Shown: positions 1 through 9,860 of the stretch, one piece after another | Layout of the letters: every line of letters starts with the position of its first letter | How positions within the stretch are numbered: the stretch's first letter is position 1 | From: Taudactylus pleione | Taxonomy: Eukaryota; Chordata; Amphibia; Anura; Myobatrachidae | Assembly (NCBI GenBank): GCA_031769625.1 | Contig: JAUIMM010000550.1 | Span: forward strand, 496,001 to 560,000 | Length of the DNA stretch: 64,000 bases | Direction: 5' to 3' | Program-made: the position numbers and the translations under genes | The notes under the pieces: generated by a model | The model's database searches: none | Told to the model about the DNA's origin: nothing | Seen by the model: only the letters and a program-made list of their open reading frames with translations

Positions 1-905
1 TTCTAATGGTAAATGGTAAATACCCAACATGGTATCGATTTCTATTCCCAGGTAGGATAAGCGGGTAGTCGGACCTTTTATTTTCTCTTGCACTATGGGC
101 ACCACTAGCACGGCAAACAATACTTGCAAGGAAAAGAGCAAGTCCTTGCAAACCGAGCTGCCGCCCGGACCCACCAATAAGAAATCATCTAGGTAATGCG
201 CTACGCCCCCGTGACCCATACCTGCCTGCACGCACCATTGTAAAAAGGAACTGAAATGCTCTAAAAATTAACATGAGATGGAACAACCCATCGGAAGACA
301 TCTGTTGACGTAATACTGTACTGTGAGTTTAAAACCCGTATATATTTAAAGGAATCTGGGTGAAGGGGCAACAGTCTGAAAGCGGATTCGATATCCACTT
401 TTGGGAACAATGCTTGCCTACCGAAACCTTGTACAATCACAAGGGCCTTCTCAAAAGACTGGTAACTCACGTTGCAATCTTCCTCATTGAGAGCCTCATT
501 GATTCACCCTCCTTCTGAGTAAGAAAGTGTTGGATTAACTGAAACTTGCCCTGCTTCTTCCTCAGAACCACACCCAACGGTGAGATACAGAGACCCTTCA
601 GGGGGAGAGAGGAAAAGGGGCCGCACATGCATCACAACTGCACCTCTGCTGCCACTTTACGCATGGCCACATCTGGATGTTCTCTCACTGACCGTAAATT
701 TTTCTTAGCAACCACACAAATATCTTGAGTTAAAGGAGACGAAAACCGTACTTAAAACCTTCAAGTAAAATGCTGCCTGTATTTTGAGGGGATAGTAGCC
801 TAACCACTTTTCCAACTCAACTAAAACGATGGGTGATGGTGCTTTACTTATTACCACTTCGTTGCTCCCCGTGTTGCCCCCCCCAGCCTGCCCCGGAATA
901 CCCAC
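1..905 (-). pseudogene. DIRS/Ngaro-like retroelement reverse transcriptase (partial, broken)
   Basis: Reading leftward, the three frames together give a reverse transcriptase of the DIRS/Ngaro type. An N-terminal segment (about 800-705) has the SPIVLVELEKWLGYYPLK block. A middle segment (about 690-490) has CISPLGVVLRKKQGKFQLI. The palm follows, with KVDIESAFRLLPLHPDSF (about 400-345) and the catalytic motif HYLDDF (about 200-183), then LSYLGIEID near position 45. The catalytic aspartates of the YLDD box are present. Stops and frame changes separate the blocks (near 720, 480 and 260), so this copy is dead. The domain runs off the left edge, and RNase H and the tyrosine recombinase would lie outside the window. 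The type rests on the palm and post-YLDD sequence and on the gag-like zinc finger just upstream. A Polinton or other distant reverse transcriptase is less likely. What I see is the RT motifs; the family is inferred from recall of DIRS proteins. Confidence 0.8.
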
Positions 906-1265
906 CCTGGGAGCAGTCTATGGCCGGGTGCCCGCTACCACATAGCATGCAGATATGCCGATATCTACAACCAACACCTCTGTGGCAATGGGCATTATTG
1001 ACTGCATAACATCTCCCGCGACCCCCCCCCCCCCCCGGTGGGTGAAGCAAGCCGGAGAAGGCTGTTTCCTGGCCGCTCTGGAGTCCATGAGCACTTTGTT
1101 CTGCTGATTGACTTCCAGCCATACTTCGAAGTCTTTCAAGCCAAATTGGAAAGCTTCTTGACTCTCTTGTTTCTTTCTAAAGGTCTCATCGTATTGATGC
1201 CACGCAATGCCTTTGGCCGAGTTATACATGCTATGGACTAATTGCATGTATTTGAACACGTTCAA
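844..1265 (-). pseudogene. Gag-like protein with Cys/His zinc finger of the DIRS-like element (frameshifted)
   Basis: Two overlapping minus-strand frames form one decayed gag-like segment. The first (1265-918) carries FGLKDFEVWLEVNQQNK, a motif I associate with gag-like proteins of vertebrate tyrosine-recombinase retroelements. The second (1122-844) carries a Cys/His cluster, CRYRHICMLCGSGHPAIDC, arranged as paired C-x-C/H knuckles like the nucleic-acid-binding finger of those proteins. The switch between frames falls at the 17-base C run at about 1021-1037 (G run on the coding strand), a typical slippage site. The segment lies just upstream of the reverse transcriptase, which is the expected order gag then RT. 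It is non-functional as it stands. Confidence 0.65.
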
Positions 1266-1284
1266 AATTCACCTGGCCTGGTCT

Positions 1285-1539
1285 CTAAGTAATATGCCAC
1301 AAAAACGTACATGCCTGACAACCAATTAACGGAAGATCTTTGGCTTCCTCAGCTACTGCCCCTGCCGACTTTGCTTGATCAAGAGCCTTTTTATCATCTG
1401 CCATAATGGCAAACATGTCTACAAATTTACCTTTTCTAACCCGCTCTCTCACCTTTGATCTGAGACCCCTAAGTATAGGCGTGTTCGCGCAATGAACTAC
1501 GTCCAATGTCGCATCTGGCACCTTAGCTGCGGAAACCAC
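1285..1539 (-). pseudogene. Gag-like central fragment of the DIRS-like element
   Basis: This minus-strand stretch codes for about 84 residues, including LDVVHCANTPILRGLRSKVR and then an Ala/Lys-rich helical region. It sits between the zinc-finger block and the proline-rich N-terminal block and in the same orientation. I therefore read it as the middle of the same gag-like protein, separated by stops at about 1285 and 1558. I see no catalytic motif. The assignment rests mainly on position. Confidence 0.45.
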
Positions 1540-1642
1540 TCTAGATTTTGTGGGGCTATCTCACTTCCCTTTCATCTTTTGCACTAAATATTTCATAAAC
1601 TTACGCGGCCTATCTGCGAAGCTAGAAGAGCCACTGGAAGAG

Positions 1643-2898
1643 TCAAATGATGAGGGGAAATGCTGCACCAGGCTGGAACAACATGCTCACTGGATCTTGC
1701 CGTAGATGGCCCAGTGACAATCGACTGTCTTGTCCCTCACTGTACGGTGCGCCCACCGCAGCTTGACTCGACGATGTCCTAGCACCAAGTGCAACCGAAC
1801 CATCCTGCGGAACCGTGAATACGGGGATCTGCGGGCTCAAGATAACAGAGTGTGAGGAGGGCTGAGATGATAACACCACCGCGGGGGGGCGGGTTTGGGG
1901 GGGGGTGCGTGAGGTACAGGAGCAGATGGGAGGGGGAGTGTTGGAGTCTGTGCGGGGGGGAGAGGTGGGGCCTGCGTGAAAGCACCTGCAGGAATTAGGT
2001 GTCTCTGTGAAGGTGGCTGGTAAGCTTGGTAAAAACCTGCTGCTCCCAGGTACAGGTGGTCGTGGGCTATGTATACAGGGGGGATGACATATTGAAGTGG
2101 TGCTTGGTGCAACATTGGGGGGGCACTGTAAATGGGGCGCCATGGATAAGTGCAGGCTCTGCTGTTGCGCAGCGCCGGCAAAATAAAAGTTCCAGCCGGT
2201 GTGCATCAAAGGGGGGGTTTTGCACCACCTGCCCGTTGCCGGGGTAAGGTGCGGCAAACTGTGACATCGCAGGGGGGGGGGGGAGATGGGTGGTGGGAGA
2301 CCATAGAGGTACTAGCCTGCGACACCAAAGAGCCCCTGGGGCTAAATAACAGGGGAGAATCCCCTCTAACTGAAATGCGCCCAATCATTCCTGAAATGGA
2401 AGGGGCAGGAGAGGGGCAGCTGGGGAGCAGATGCCTGCTAGTGGAGGGCTGGCTTGCTGGGTGACTGGGACATGAAATGGTCACTGGGACTTGAGGGGCG
2501 TGGCCAAACGCCGAAGGAGACCTCAGAACAGCTGGGGCCTGCTGCTGCGCAGCGGACTGGAGGGGGGAACGGGCGCCACCTGCAAAGCCCCCCGGCCAGC
2601 CAAATGGTAAGAGAGACTGGGCGGGTGCAGGTGTTTTGGTGCCGGAGGTTCCAGCCCGTGCACCCACAGAGGCCACAGGCGCGGCATCGCGGCTACTCGC
2701 ATCCCGCGAACTGCACCTGGATGAGGCTGGGGCTGCTGATGTGAGCAGCCTAGCCGATTCTACTAAGCAGCGGGGCGGGGGAGCATTCCTGCGTGGACGG
2801 GGCATGCCAAGAGAGGGGGCGGGTGGGCTTTGCCTGCACAGCGAGGGAAAGTAATCAAGGGGGTGGGCGGGTGAAGAGGCAGGGGCGGTTTGCAGCAA
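1643..2898 (-). pseudogene. Proline/serine-rich N-terminal region of the DIRS-like gag
   Basis: Two overlapping minus-strand frames (2898-2206 and 2257-1643) are rich in Pro, Ser, Ala and Arg. They contain MPRPRRNAPPPRCLVESARL near 2800, a basic start I associate with gag-like proteins of amphibian retroelements, followed by low-complexity sequence. The G/C homopolymers at about 1880-1910, 2110-2125, 2205-2218 and 2270-2282 are likely sites where the frame was lost. Composition is much more GC-rich than the flanks (sequence beyond 2900 is AT-rich), so the 5' end of the retroelement probably lies near 2850-2900. No conserved enzyme domain is visible. Other overlapping frames here are low-complexity shadows. 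Confidence 0.45.
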
Positions 2899-2899
2899 G

Positions 2900-4160
2900 G
2901 AATGAGGGTGCTATTAAGGGATTGAAATAGATGATGTTGTGAATGGGCTGGATAGGTGGATTAGTTAGCAAAGTGAGAAGTGAGAAATAAGGCAATAAAA
3001 CAGGTAAACAAGGAGGTGAATCCTCAGCCAGCTTGAAACTGCAAAGAGAAAAATGGTTCCTCAAGTCTGGCTATTTATGTGACTCGCAGAGGCCTTGCCT
3101 CCTGCTACGTTGCTAATAGGTCCAATAGTTTGATTGACAGGTACCTAGTTACGCCCTCTCTATCCTTTAACCCCCTAACTGACCAAACTAGCAAAACTCC
3201 TAACAGGGTGCTTACCTTTCCTCAAACTTATACAAGTATTCGGAATCTTTTATGTCAGTGTCTGTTTAATATTAAATTATTTTGGTAATTATATATATCA
3301 TTTTTAGCCATATTTTCTTTGTTTATTTCATTTAGCGCAGAGAATTAAATTAGAATTCTGTGTTGCAGCTGTTATACCGGTGCTTTGATTGGTGTGCCAT
3401 CACAAGCATACTTTGCTTTTCTGCTGCTTCAATTTAAAATTACTCATACATTTGTATATTTATTTGTTTGTTTTTTATACACACATATTAGCGCTTGGGG
3501 TTCTTCCTTTCGTTGTACATTAGCATAATATACACTTGTCACTGTATGAGTAACTACTTAAAGCAACTATTTAACTTATGAATGTATTGTATCTGCCATA
3601 TTCTTATGGGAATAACCACAATTCCATACAGCCAGTATAGGTATAAAGAAATGCAGTATTTGGCTATAACCATTTATAATAGTACATGCTTAAACGTAGG
3701 CTAGAGGTAACAATTATGTGACCCAGTGTGTTCAGTAGATGTAAAGCATATAAAACAAATGGTATAAGACAAGTGAACAATTTAGTTAGATTAATCGAAT
3801 AGTAGAAAATAGCCTGAGCTCTTACGAGTCGCTGACTGCTACTGTCTCCATTTGCCTGGGCATTGGACGGATGATGAGCAGGTAAGCACAATGCCTCAGG
3901 GAAGGTACTGTAAGTGTGAGGACAAGGCTGCATCTGCTGTCAGGTGTTCCTGCCTATGTAATGTCCTGAAGCATCCGGACAAGCACAGCAGCATGCGAGT
4001 GCAGCTGAGCAGAGGAAAAATTAATTTCAAATGGTGGAGTCAGGATGTGCAGGTAGAAGTGTTAAAGGGGAGCCCTGGAGCACTACCAGGGTCCTCGGGT
4101 CCAGGCGCGCATTTCGCTGACCTGGGCTTGTTCACTGATCAGCTCACAATTGGTTCAATG
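2900..4160. other. AT-rich sequence, no recognised gene
   Basis: I find no convincing coding sequence, RNA gene or repeat family. Composition changes abruptly from the GC-rich retroelement to AT-rich DNA at about 2900. The 110-codon open frame at 3852-4184 (+) has no motif I recognise and no splice or promoter context, so I do not call it a gene. Confidence 0.5.
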
Positions 4161-4161
4161 A

Positions 4162-4346
4162 GTCTCTGCTATATCCGGGTTTAGAGCCAATGGGATTCAA
4201 GAATTACATTGACTGATGTGTTTACTTCACCAATCATGGTTATGTGGGTGTGATAGCCAGAGTTTGTGCTGTCTAACTCAGTGTAGCTTCGAGATGATAC
4301 AAATGAATAAGTTTCTCTGTCGGTTGTCCGGTGGAGTTCTGTGTAA
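4162..4346. repeat. Direct repeat copy 1 (185 bp)
   Basis: This stretch matches 4764-4948 along its whole length with scattered differences, at an offset of 602 bp. Shared landmarks are ATATCCGG, TTAGAGCCAAT, GATTCAAGAAT, TTGACTGATGT and GTTTCTCTGT followed by GGTTGTCCG. The two copies bracket the inverted-repeat element at 4356-4654. Confidence 0.8.
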
Positions 4347-4355
4347 GCCGCATAT

Positions 4356-4654
4356 ACACTAGACGATTTTTATGAACGATATGGATGATAATGATATCAT
4401 TCAATGATATATCGTTCATATCATTCGGGGTGTATGCAGTGAACTCTCGTGGGTTGTTAACGATGTCTTTTGTCGTCCATACATGCAGGCCAATCTGAGG
4501 ATATCATCAAGAATTGCCTGTTCAGAGTTGTGTCAGGATGACTTCTCTGAAAGATATCCATCAGTGTGTACACCCAATATCATTTGTCCTGCACTACAGA
4601 AAGTTCAAGGGAAAACGTTAACCAATATCATTCATACAGCACATCGTCTAGTGT
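4356..4654. mobile_element. Miniature inverted-repeat element (299 bp)
   Basis: Both ends carry the same 12-bp inverted sequence, ACACTAGACGAT at 4356-4367 and its reverse complement at 4643-4654. Next to the left end is a run of nested palindromes built on ATGATATCATT and GAACGATAT (4373-4428). There is no transposase coding. I could not define a clear target duplication, so the superfamily (hAT is one possibility) is open. Confidence 0.65.
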
Positions 4655-4763
4655 GTTTTAAGAGGGGCAAATGTGCACATCTGAAGTATATATTAAAACT
4701 GAGTGCTCGCCAGTGTATTACTGATACGATACGTGTATCTATATCTGCTAATACATAGCACAG

Positions 4764-4948
4764 GTCTCTATTATATCCGGAATTAGAGCCAATCGGATTC
4801 AAGAATGGCATTGACTGATGTATTTATTCAGCCAATCAGAATTGTGTGGGGTTGGTAACCGGAGTTGGGATGTCTAACTAAGGGCAGCTTCAAGACAATA
4901 CAAATTAATACGTTTCTCTGTAGGTTGTCCGCTGGGGTACTAGGTAAA
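4764..4948. repeat. Direct repeat copy 2 (185 bp)
   Basis: This is the second copy of the repeat at 4162-4346. The two could be LTRs of a small element, or a tandem repeat into which the inverted-repeat element inserted. Confidence 0.8.
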
Positions 4949-4979
4949 GGGGGAGTAGAGGGTAAGTTCAGACGACCAA

Positions 4980-5300
4980 TGGGAGACTGAAATGATACAA
5001 ACAAATAAGCTTTTATTCCAGGATTGAAAAGGCAGAGTCAGTGTAATGACTTCTTACATAAGGCAAACACATTACAAGAACAATAATTTAGCTTACATGA
5101 GACAGCAGTTCAAATGAGCAGAGTATTCCCAGCACAGTCATGGTTCAGATTGTCCAGCATAGAGAGAGCTGCTTATGGTGCAACTTCTCCCTCACATTCC
5201 CACTGACTAACAACACTTACCAGGTTTTTATACCTTAGCTGGTCTTAATTGAGGTAAGGGTGTGGTTCCTCAGAATGTGGGAGAGACCCACTCTGTCACA
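4980..5300 (-). mobile_element. Ty3/gypsy 3' LTR
   Basis: On the minus strand this begins TGTGACAGAG at 5300 and ends near CAGTCTCCCA at about 4980, giving TG...CA ends. It contains a TATA box (TATAAAAA, 5232-5225) and a polyadenylation signal (AATAAA, 5017-5012) in the right order. A purine tract GGGGGAGGTA sits directly upstream (5310-5301), as expected for the polypurine primer at a 3' LTR. The inner boundary at 5300 is firm; the outer one at about 4980 is approximate. Confidence 0.7.
5225..5232 (-). promoter_or_regulatory. TATA box in gypsy LTR
   Basis: TATAAAAA on the minus strand inside the LTR, about 210 bp upstream of its AATAAA signal. Confidence 0.55.
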
Positions 5301-5301
5301 T

Positions 5302-5640
5302 ACCTCCCCCGTTAAAGGGCGAACCTAATCACCTGCAGCGGAAGCCTGAACCTCCAGCCCTGTTCAGGAAATCAAATCTATATTCATATGTAGACGTCCC
5401 AGTCTGTGCCAGATTTCAAAAGAAAAAGGCTGGAGAGCCAGTTACCAACTTGTCAGTCTTGCGTTAGAATTTTTCATAGACTGTAACCATTTTAACGATG
5501 CATGATCAGTAACCACAGCAAACCTGGCCCCACAAAGATAATATCTCAGTGACACATGATCCCTAGCAATGGACCAAGCTCTGTACTGTAGCTGGCAGAG
5601 AGCTTTAGCTTGGAATCCAGATCAGCCAGAGAACGGAATA
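5302..5640 (-). pseudogene. Ty3/gypsy RNase H fragment (broken)
   Basis: Reading leftward from about 5625, the frame gives QAKALCQLQYRAWSIARDH, then LRYYLCGARF and AVVTDHASLKWLQ, then SNARLTSW, a stop, and LALQPFSFEIWHR. The VTDHxxLxW block is the diagnostic core of gypsy-family RNase H, and the later block is its usual C-terminal extension. At least one in-frame stop (about 5438) and another near 5366 disable it. No integrase follows. The coding remnant is followed directly by the polypurine tract and LTR, which fits Gmr1-like gypsy elements, where integrase precedes reverse transcriptase. The fragment is truncated at about 5640, where a different LTR-like sequence begins. Confidence 0.75.
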
Positions 5641-5644
5641 GCGT

Positions 5645-5935
5645 TGGCCGCAGGATTCAGATGCAGTCGTAAGGCATAGATGTTTATTGCTCAATAGTCT
5701 TGAAATAGACCCTTCCCCTCAGCTTCAAGGGGGTACAGCATACAGATGTTACAGCAGTCTTGATGTTCAAAAGATACACACATACAGGGCTCACATGCCC
5801 TTCCTTTTATGCCACTCCAATACACATTACCACAGGGGGTAAGTCCGCCCTGTGGTTTTCAACCAATTAATTTAAGTGCATGTGCTATGCATGTGCTTTC
5901 CACATGCACATTTAACATTGTCCACTAAGGACAGT
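5645..5935 (-). mobile_element. LTR-like sequence, probably a solo LTR
   Basis: On the minus strand it starts near TGTCCTTAG (5935-5925), has a TATA-like GGCATAAAAGG at about 5825-5815 and an AATAAA at about 5684-5679, then ends near 5645. This order of TATA then polyadenylation signal is typical of an LTR. No coding region of the same element is attached. The boundaries are estimates. Confidence 0.45.
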
Positions 5936-6013
5936 GGGGAGTGGTCACTCCCCTGTGCTCAGCGACGCTTTTGGCTCCATCCCGTCTGTATGGGACAAAG
6001 GCCCTGATTCAGA

Positions 6014-6673
6014 CCCACTCACAATTGGGCGTACGTACGTTCGGCGTACGTAAAAAAATATTTAAATTCAAGCACTCGCTCGTATTTTCGTACGCAGCAA
6101 AAAATCCGCCCCAAACTCAGCCGACCCCTCCTCTAACTAACGAGTGTGCCAAATAGCGAGCGTACATCCCCGAAATGGCTTGAAGGGAACGCACGCACAA
6201 GTACAAACCGGAAGTGGGACTGTCAGATTCCGATGACCTGCTCGTTTTTTCTGCCTACCTCCCTCAATCGTATCATGCCAATCAATGTATCAATTAGCTT
6301 AATTGGTTTTTTTTTTTCAACACAATGCAATAAACTTTAATCTTGTCCGTGTTTGTGTTTGCTCGCAGAATACGTACGACTGAAACCTTCACTTTTATTG
6401 TTCAAAAGACATGTTAGCCCCAATTAAACAATTGTTCTATTTGTTTGTCTCCCCACAAATTTTCTGTGGTTCATTTCTTTATTTAAATTTGCTTACGCAT
6501 GTCACTGCATCAAGCCTATCATAACTCTCAAGAGATTTGTGGCCCTGTCGAACACATGACTCATACACTAACCAATAGAATTTGTCCTGTTAATTTCCCA
6601 AATACATTAGCCAATCAAATTTTTTTGGGGTGCTTTATTAAAAATATTTAGCCAAAAAAACACCCTTGCCATC
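6014..6673. promoter_or_regulatory. Left subterminal and upstream region of the Harbinger element
   Basis: Non-coding. It holds several CGTACG and related palindromes near the end (6030-6052, 6090-6097, 6371-6377), then AT-rich DNA leading to the first gene. No clear TATA box is seen close to the start at 6674; ATTAAAAATATTTA at about 6638-6651 is a weak candidate. Confidence 0.4.
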
Positions 6674-7911
6674 ATGAGATCCGCCGCATTCACCAGGCGC
6701 GAACTGCTGATGCTGACGGAGGTGATGGACAGGCGGATCACCAGTCAGCCTCCACCCATCTCAAATAGGCGAAAGCGTTCCGCATATGCGGAGGTACGTC
6801 GCCGCCTTATTGGCCAGCTGGAGCGCAGGTGGTCGGACCTGCACCGGCGTACGCCCCGCTTGCTGGCATGCTTTCACATGCAGATTGCGGAAAGTAAGTT
6901 TTCTGGACTGTGGTTTTCAAGTTTATCTTGTGGGCCCTAACTGCGTGTGCATGTTTTCATGTCTGTCCTATTGAGTCATTGTAGTCATATCTGCATGTGC
7001 ATGTTTTCATGTCTGTCCTATTGAATCATTGTAGTCATATCTGCATGTGCATGTTTTCATGTCTGTCCTATTGAGTCATTGTAGTCATATCTGCATGTGC
7101 ATGATTTCATGTCTGTCCTATTTAGTCATTGTTTTGTTTTTGTTTTTTGTTTTTTTTATTTTGGATTCCTGTTGAAACTAACCACAATATTTTTTTCATT
7201 TTTTAGGGGCACAGCAAAGACTACGGCGGCATCGCCAGACAAGACGCCGGTCCCGGCCCCTCTTCCTCAATTACCCCCTCCTCCCCAGACCCTGTGGCTG
7301 AGATTTCAGGTCTACTTCCCCTCCAGCCCAATTCCCCCTCTCCTCCATCCGTCCCTCCTCCAAATACCCCCTCCCAGGATTCGTCAAACACCCTGCCCCT
7401 AGGTTTGGGGAATGTAGCCACCTCCGAGGTGGTCCAGGGAGTGGCTTCTGGCTCTGGCGTTTTGGAGAATGGTATGTTTTTTAATTTTATTTTGGGCACC
7501 ACAAACTGTTTGTATGTAATCATGTGTCGTCCCCATTTTTGTTGGCTTTCTGTCGCCTTAGGGTATTTTTGGGGGTTGTCTTTACCTGTTCCTGCTGATG
7601 TCACCATACACATATCACACCTGTGTGCATTTTTTTAGGGCCCTTGTATTTTTGGCCTACGACATTTTGGGGTGCTGGGTTTTATCCGTGTAATGTTTTT
7701 TTTGGCCACAAGCTTTTAAGTTTTGGTTTGCTTGTTTTGTGTTTTTTTAGAATGTTGCTTCATTATAGATTTATTAATCCCCAAACTTTTGTCACCCACA
7801 GATGAACAGAGGCGTCGGGCAGAAATCTTTCATTGTGTGGCCCGTATGCGGGAGCAGGTCACCGGGCTTCTGCAGGGCCTTGACCATCTGTTGGTCCTCC
7901 TTAGGAATTAG
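6674..7911 (+). CDS. Short SANT/Myb-like Harbinger accessory protein (three exons, phase problem)
   Basis: Proposed exons are 6674-6893, 7207-7471 and 7802-7911. Exon 1 encodes 73 residues beginning MRSAAFTRRELLMLTEVMDR and ending in an RRWSDLHRRTPRLL helix (W53), matching the third helix of the SANT/Myb-like domain of Harbinger partner proteins. Exon 2 is Pro/Ser-rich (for example PPSVPPPNTPSQDSSNTL). Exon 3 is helical (DEQRRRAEIFHCVARMREQ) and ends LLRN at a TAG. Donor/acceptor signals are good (AAA|GTAAGT; TTTTTTAG; ATG|GTATGT; CCCACAG), and exons 2 and 3 join in phase. Exon 1 ends in phase 1, but the best frame of exon 2 needs phase 0. So either a different splice site is used or one base has been gained or lost. 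AATAAA follows at 7945. Its likely role is binding of element ends or of transposase, inferred from the family. It is distinct from the Myb-like gene at 10794. Confidence 0.6.
6941..7133. repeat. 50-bp tandem repeat in intron 1 of the left Myb-like gene
   Basis: Nearly four copies of a 50-bp unit containing GTCTGTCCTATTGAGTCATT, with starts of that block at 6961, 7011, 7061 and 7111. Copies differ by only a few bases. Confidence 0.9.
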
Positions 7912-7944
7912 TTTTTTTTTTGTTTTTTTTTCTAATTGTTTCCT

Positions 7945-7950
7945 AATAAA
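7945..7950 (+). terminator. Polyadenylation signal of the left Myb-like gene
   Basis: AATAAA, 34 bp after the TAG stop of the preceding gene. Confidence 0.6.
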
Positions 7951-8738
7951 TCAGTTTTAATTCAAGCTCTGTCTCATGCATTTTGAGTAAATCCAAGATT
8001 CTTTACACTGACATAAGTAGACTCTTCAAGCAAGGATTGCCACAGAATCTCACTACAGATTGTGTGTTGTATTTTGAATGCAAACAGGCACAAGAAACAC
8101 CTCCCAGTACCAATGTCATTTTCCTTTTTTGTGGTGGTCAACATGATAGTTTACAACATTTTTCAGGTTCCTATTAGGTGGCCAAACTGCTTAGGACAAT
8201 CTTACGAAGGCAACTGATTGTACAGGATTCCTTGGTGTGTTGGTTAGTACCCGAAAACATATTACATTTTAGCTCCACTTGCTTCATTACTGGGTTACCC
8301 CTTAGGTAAAATTAACGTTTGGGAGTTTGTTTACACTTGCTTCTAACGTGCCCAAAAAGGAAACAAATTACACTCTCCAAATATTTATTCACAACAGAAA
8401 TCAAAATACAAAGTGGTCACTCACAAACAAAACACACAGTGATAATCAGAAATACACCACATACCAAAAACACGAAACAAACACACAACAAATCAAGAAC
8501 TGGTTGACGAAGGTCCATGCCCACATGATTTCAAAAATATGGCGTTGCAATATTGGTGTCAGAATATATTCCAGAAGTTTCCACATAAAGGTTTTTGAAG
8601 GGTAGCAGGAAGTAGTTATCGTGGGAGTGCCAAAGATTATGCAAACAAACAGAAGATGGTGCAAGAATTAATATAAAAAAAGATGAACGCTAAAAAACCG
8701 TAACACATTGGGTATACACACTGTTGTTTGGTCAATAA
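7951..8738. other. Intergenic/3' untranslated region between the convergent Harbinger genes
   Basis: Lies between the left Myb-like gene and the convergent transposase gene. No other coding is supported. A minus-strand AATAAA (plus TTTATT, 8384-8389) could be the transposase polyadenylation signal, about 350 bp past its stop. Confidence 0.45.
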
Positions 8739-9860
8739 TTACCTAAAATATCGGGCCACCACATCATCGCGTATGGCCCCCCCACATACTGACCTCCGAC
8801 CAACCTCGGGGGGGCCATCCTCAGGTAAGGCATCCTCTGGCTGCATTGGAACACCACTCCTTATGGCGATGTTGTGAAAGATCCCACACAGGACCACAAT
8901 TTTCGAAACCATATCCGGCAAATACATGAGCTCGCCACCAGAGCGGTGGAGGCATTTGAATCGGCCTTTTAAAAGGCCGATACAGCGCTCCACCACTTGC
9001 ATGGTGGCTGTAAGTGCGGTATTAAACTCACTTTGTGGACCTGGTGTGGGAGCCAAATAAGGAGTGAGCAGCCAGGGCATGCAAGGGTATCCACTGTCTC
9101 CTGTGAAAAAGAATAGACAACATCAGGATCACTGTGTATCAAGCTTAACATTGTTATGTACTAAAGGTCTCCACTTACCCAGAAGCCACGCATCACCAGC
9201 TTGGAGGTTGTTTAATTTGTGCCATATCCCTGATTGCCGGATGACGAAGGAGTCATGTGCACTTCCTGGTAATTTTGCATTCAGGGACAGGATCTGGAGG
9301 GAGGCATCACATACCACCATTACATTCAGGGAGTGATAGTGTTTACGGTTGCGAAATATTGCCTCCAGCCGTGCTGGAGGCTGAAGTGGTATGTGAGTAC
9401 CATCTACAACCCCTATGATGTGTGGGAAGCCAGGTATTTGGTAAAAATTGGCCTTGGCCACACTAAGGGCACCCATATCCAAAGGCATTTTAATAAAATG
9501 ATGGAGGTGCTTGAAAAGTGCCTCCATCACTGCCCTCAGGATCCTGGAAAAGGAGGATTGTGAGATGCCCGCCACTATTCCCACCGTTGTTTGAAACGAT
9601 CCTGAGGCACAGAAATGTAACACCGCCATAAATTGCGTAAGTGGTGGTATTGCTGTTGGACTGTCAATTTGCCGCTCAAGATCACTCTCTATTAATGAGA
9701 GAGTGTCTATGATGATTTTGGGAGGAAGACGGTAGCATCTTAAAACCTCATCATCGGGCATTCCAAAAAGGGTGACACGTGTTCGAAATATCTGGGGCCT
9801 TGCACGCCTACGATGCCTACGCCTGGGACGAGATTGAGGTTGGTCGGCTTCCGGGAGCAT
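8739..9860 (-). CDS. HARBI1-like: HARBI1-like PIF/Harbinger DDE transposase (two exons, intact)
   Basis: Exons are 9860-9179 and 9100-8739. The 78-bp intron has GTAAGT and CTTTTTCACAG sites, and the exons join in phase (CTG G|GA GAC), giving 347 residues, close to the roughly 350 of HARBI1. It opens with an arginine-rich stretch (RPRRRHRRRARP). An HTH-like region follows at about residues 73-115 (QFMAVLHFCASGSFQTTVG). The DDE nuclease domain has D153 (GVVDGTHIPL), D203 (LPGSAHDSF) and E265 (VVERCIGLLKGRF), all three catalytic residues present. I chose the Met at 9860 because a splice acceptor (TTTCAG at 9893-9888) lies just upstream, suggesting a 5' non-coding exon. The frame is open to 9926, allowing a 369-residue form. 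Transposase of this family cuts and reinserts DNA with a Myb-like partner. No stop or frameshift is seen. Confidence 0.9.

Noticed and set aside
3852..4184. 110-codon open frame
   Set aside because: No recognisable domain, unremarkable composition and no gene-structure signals.
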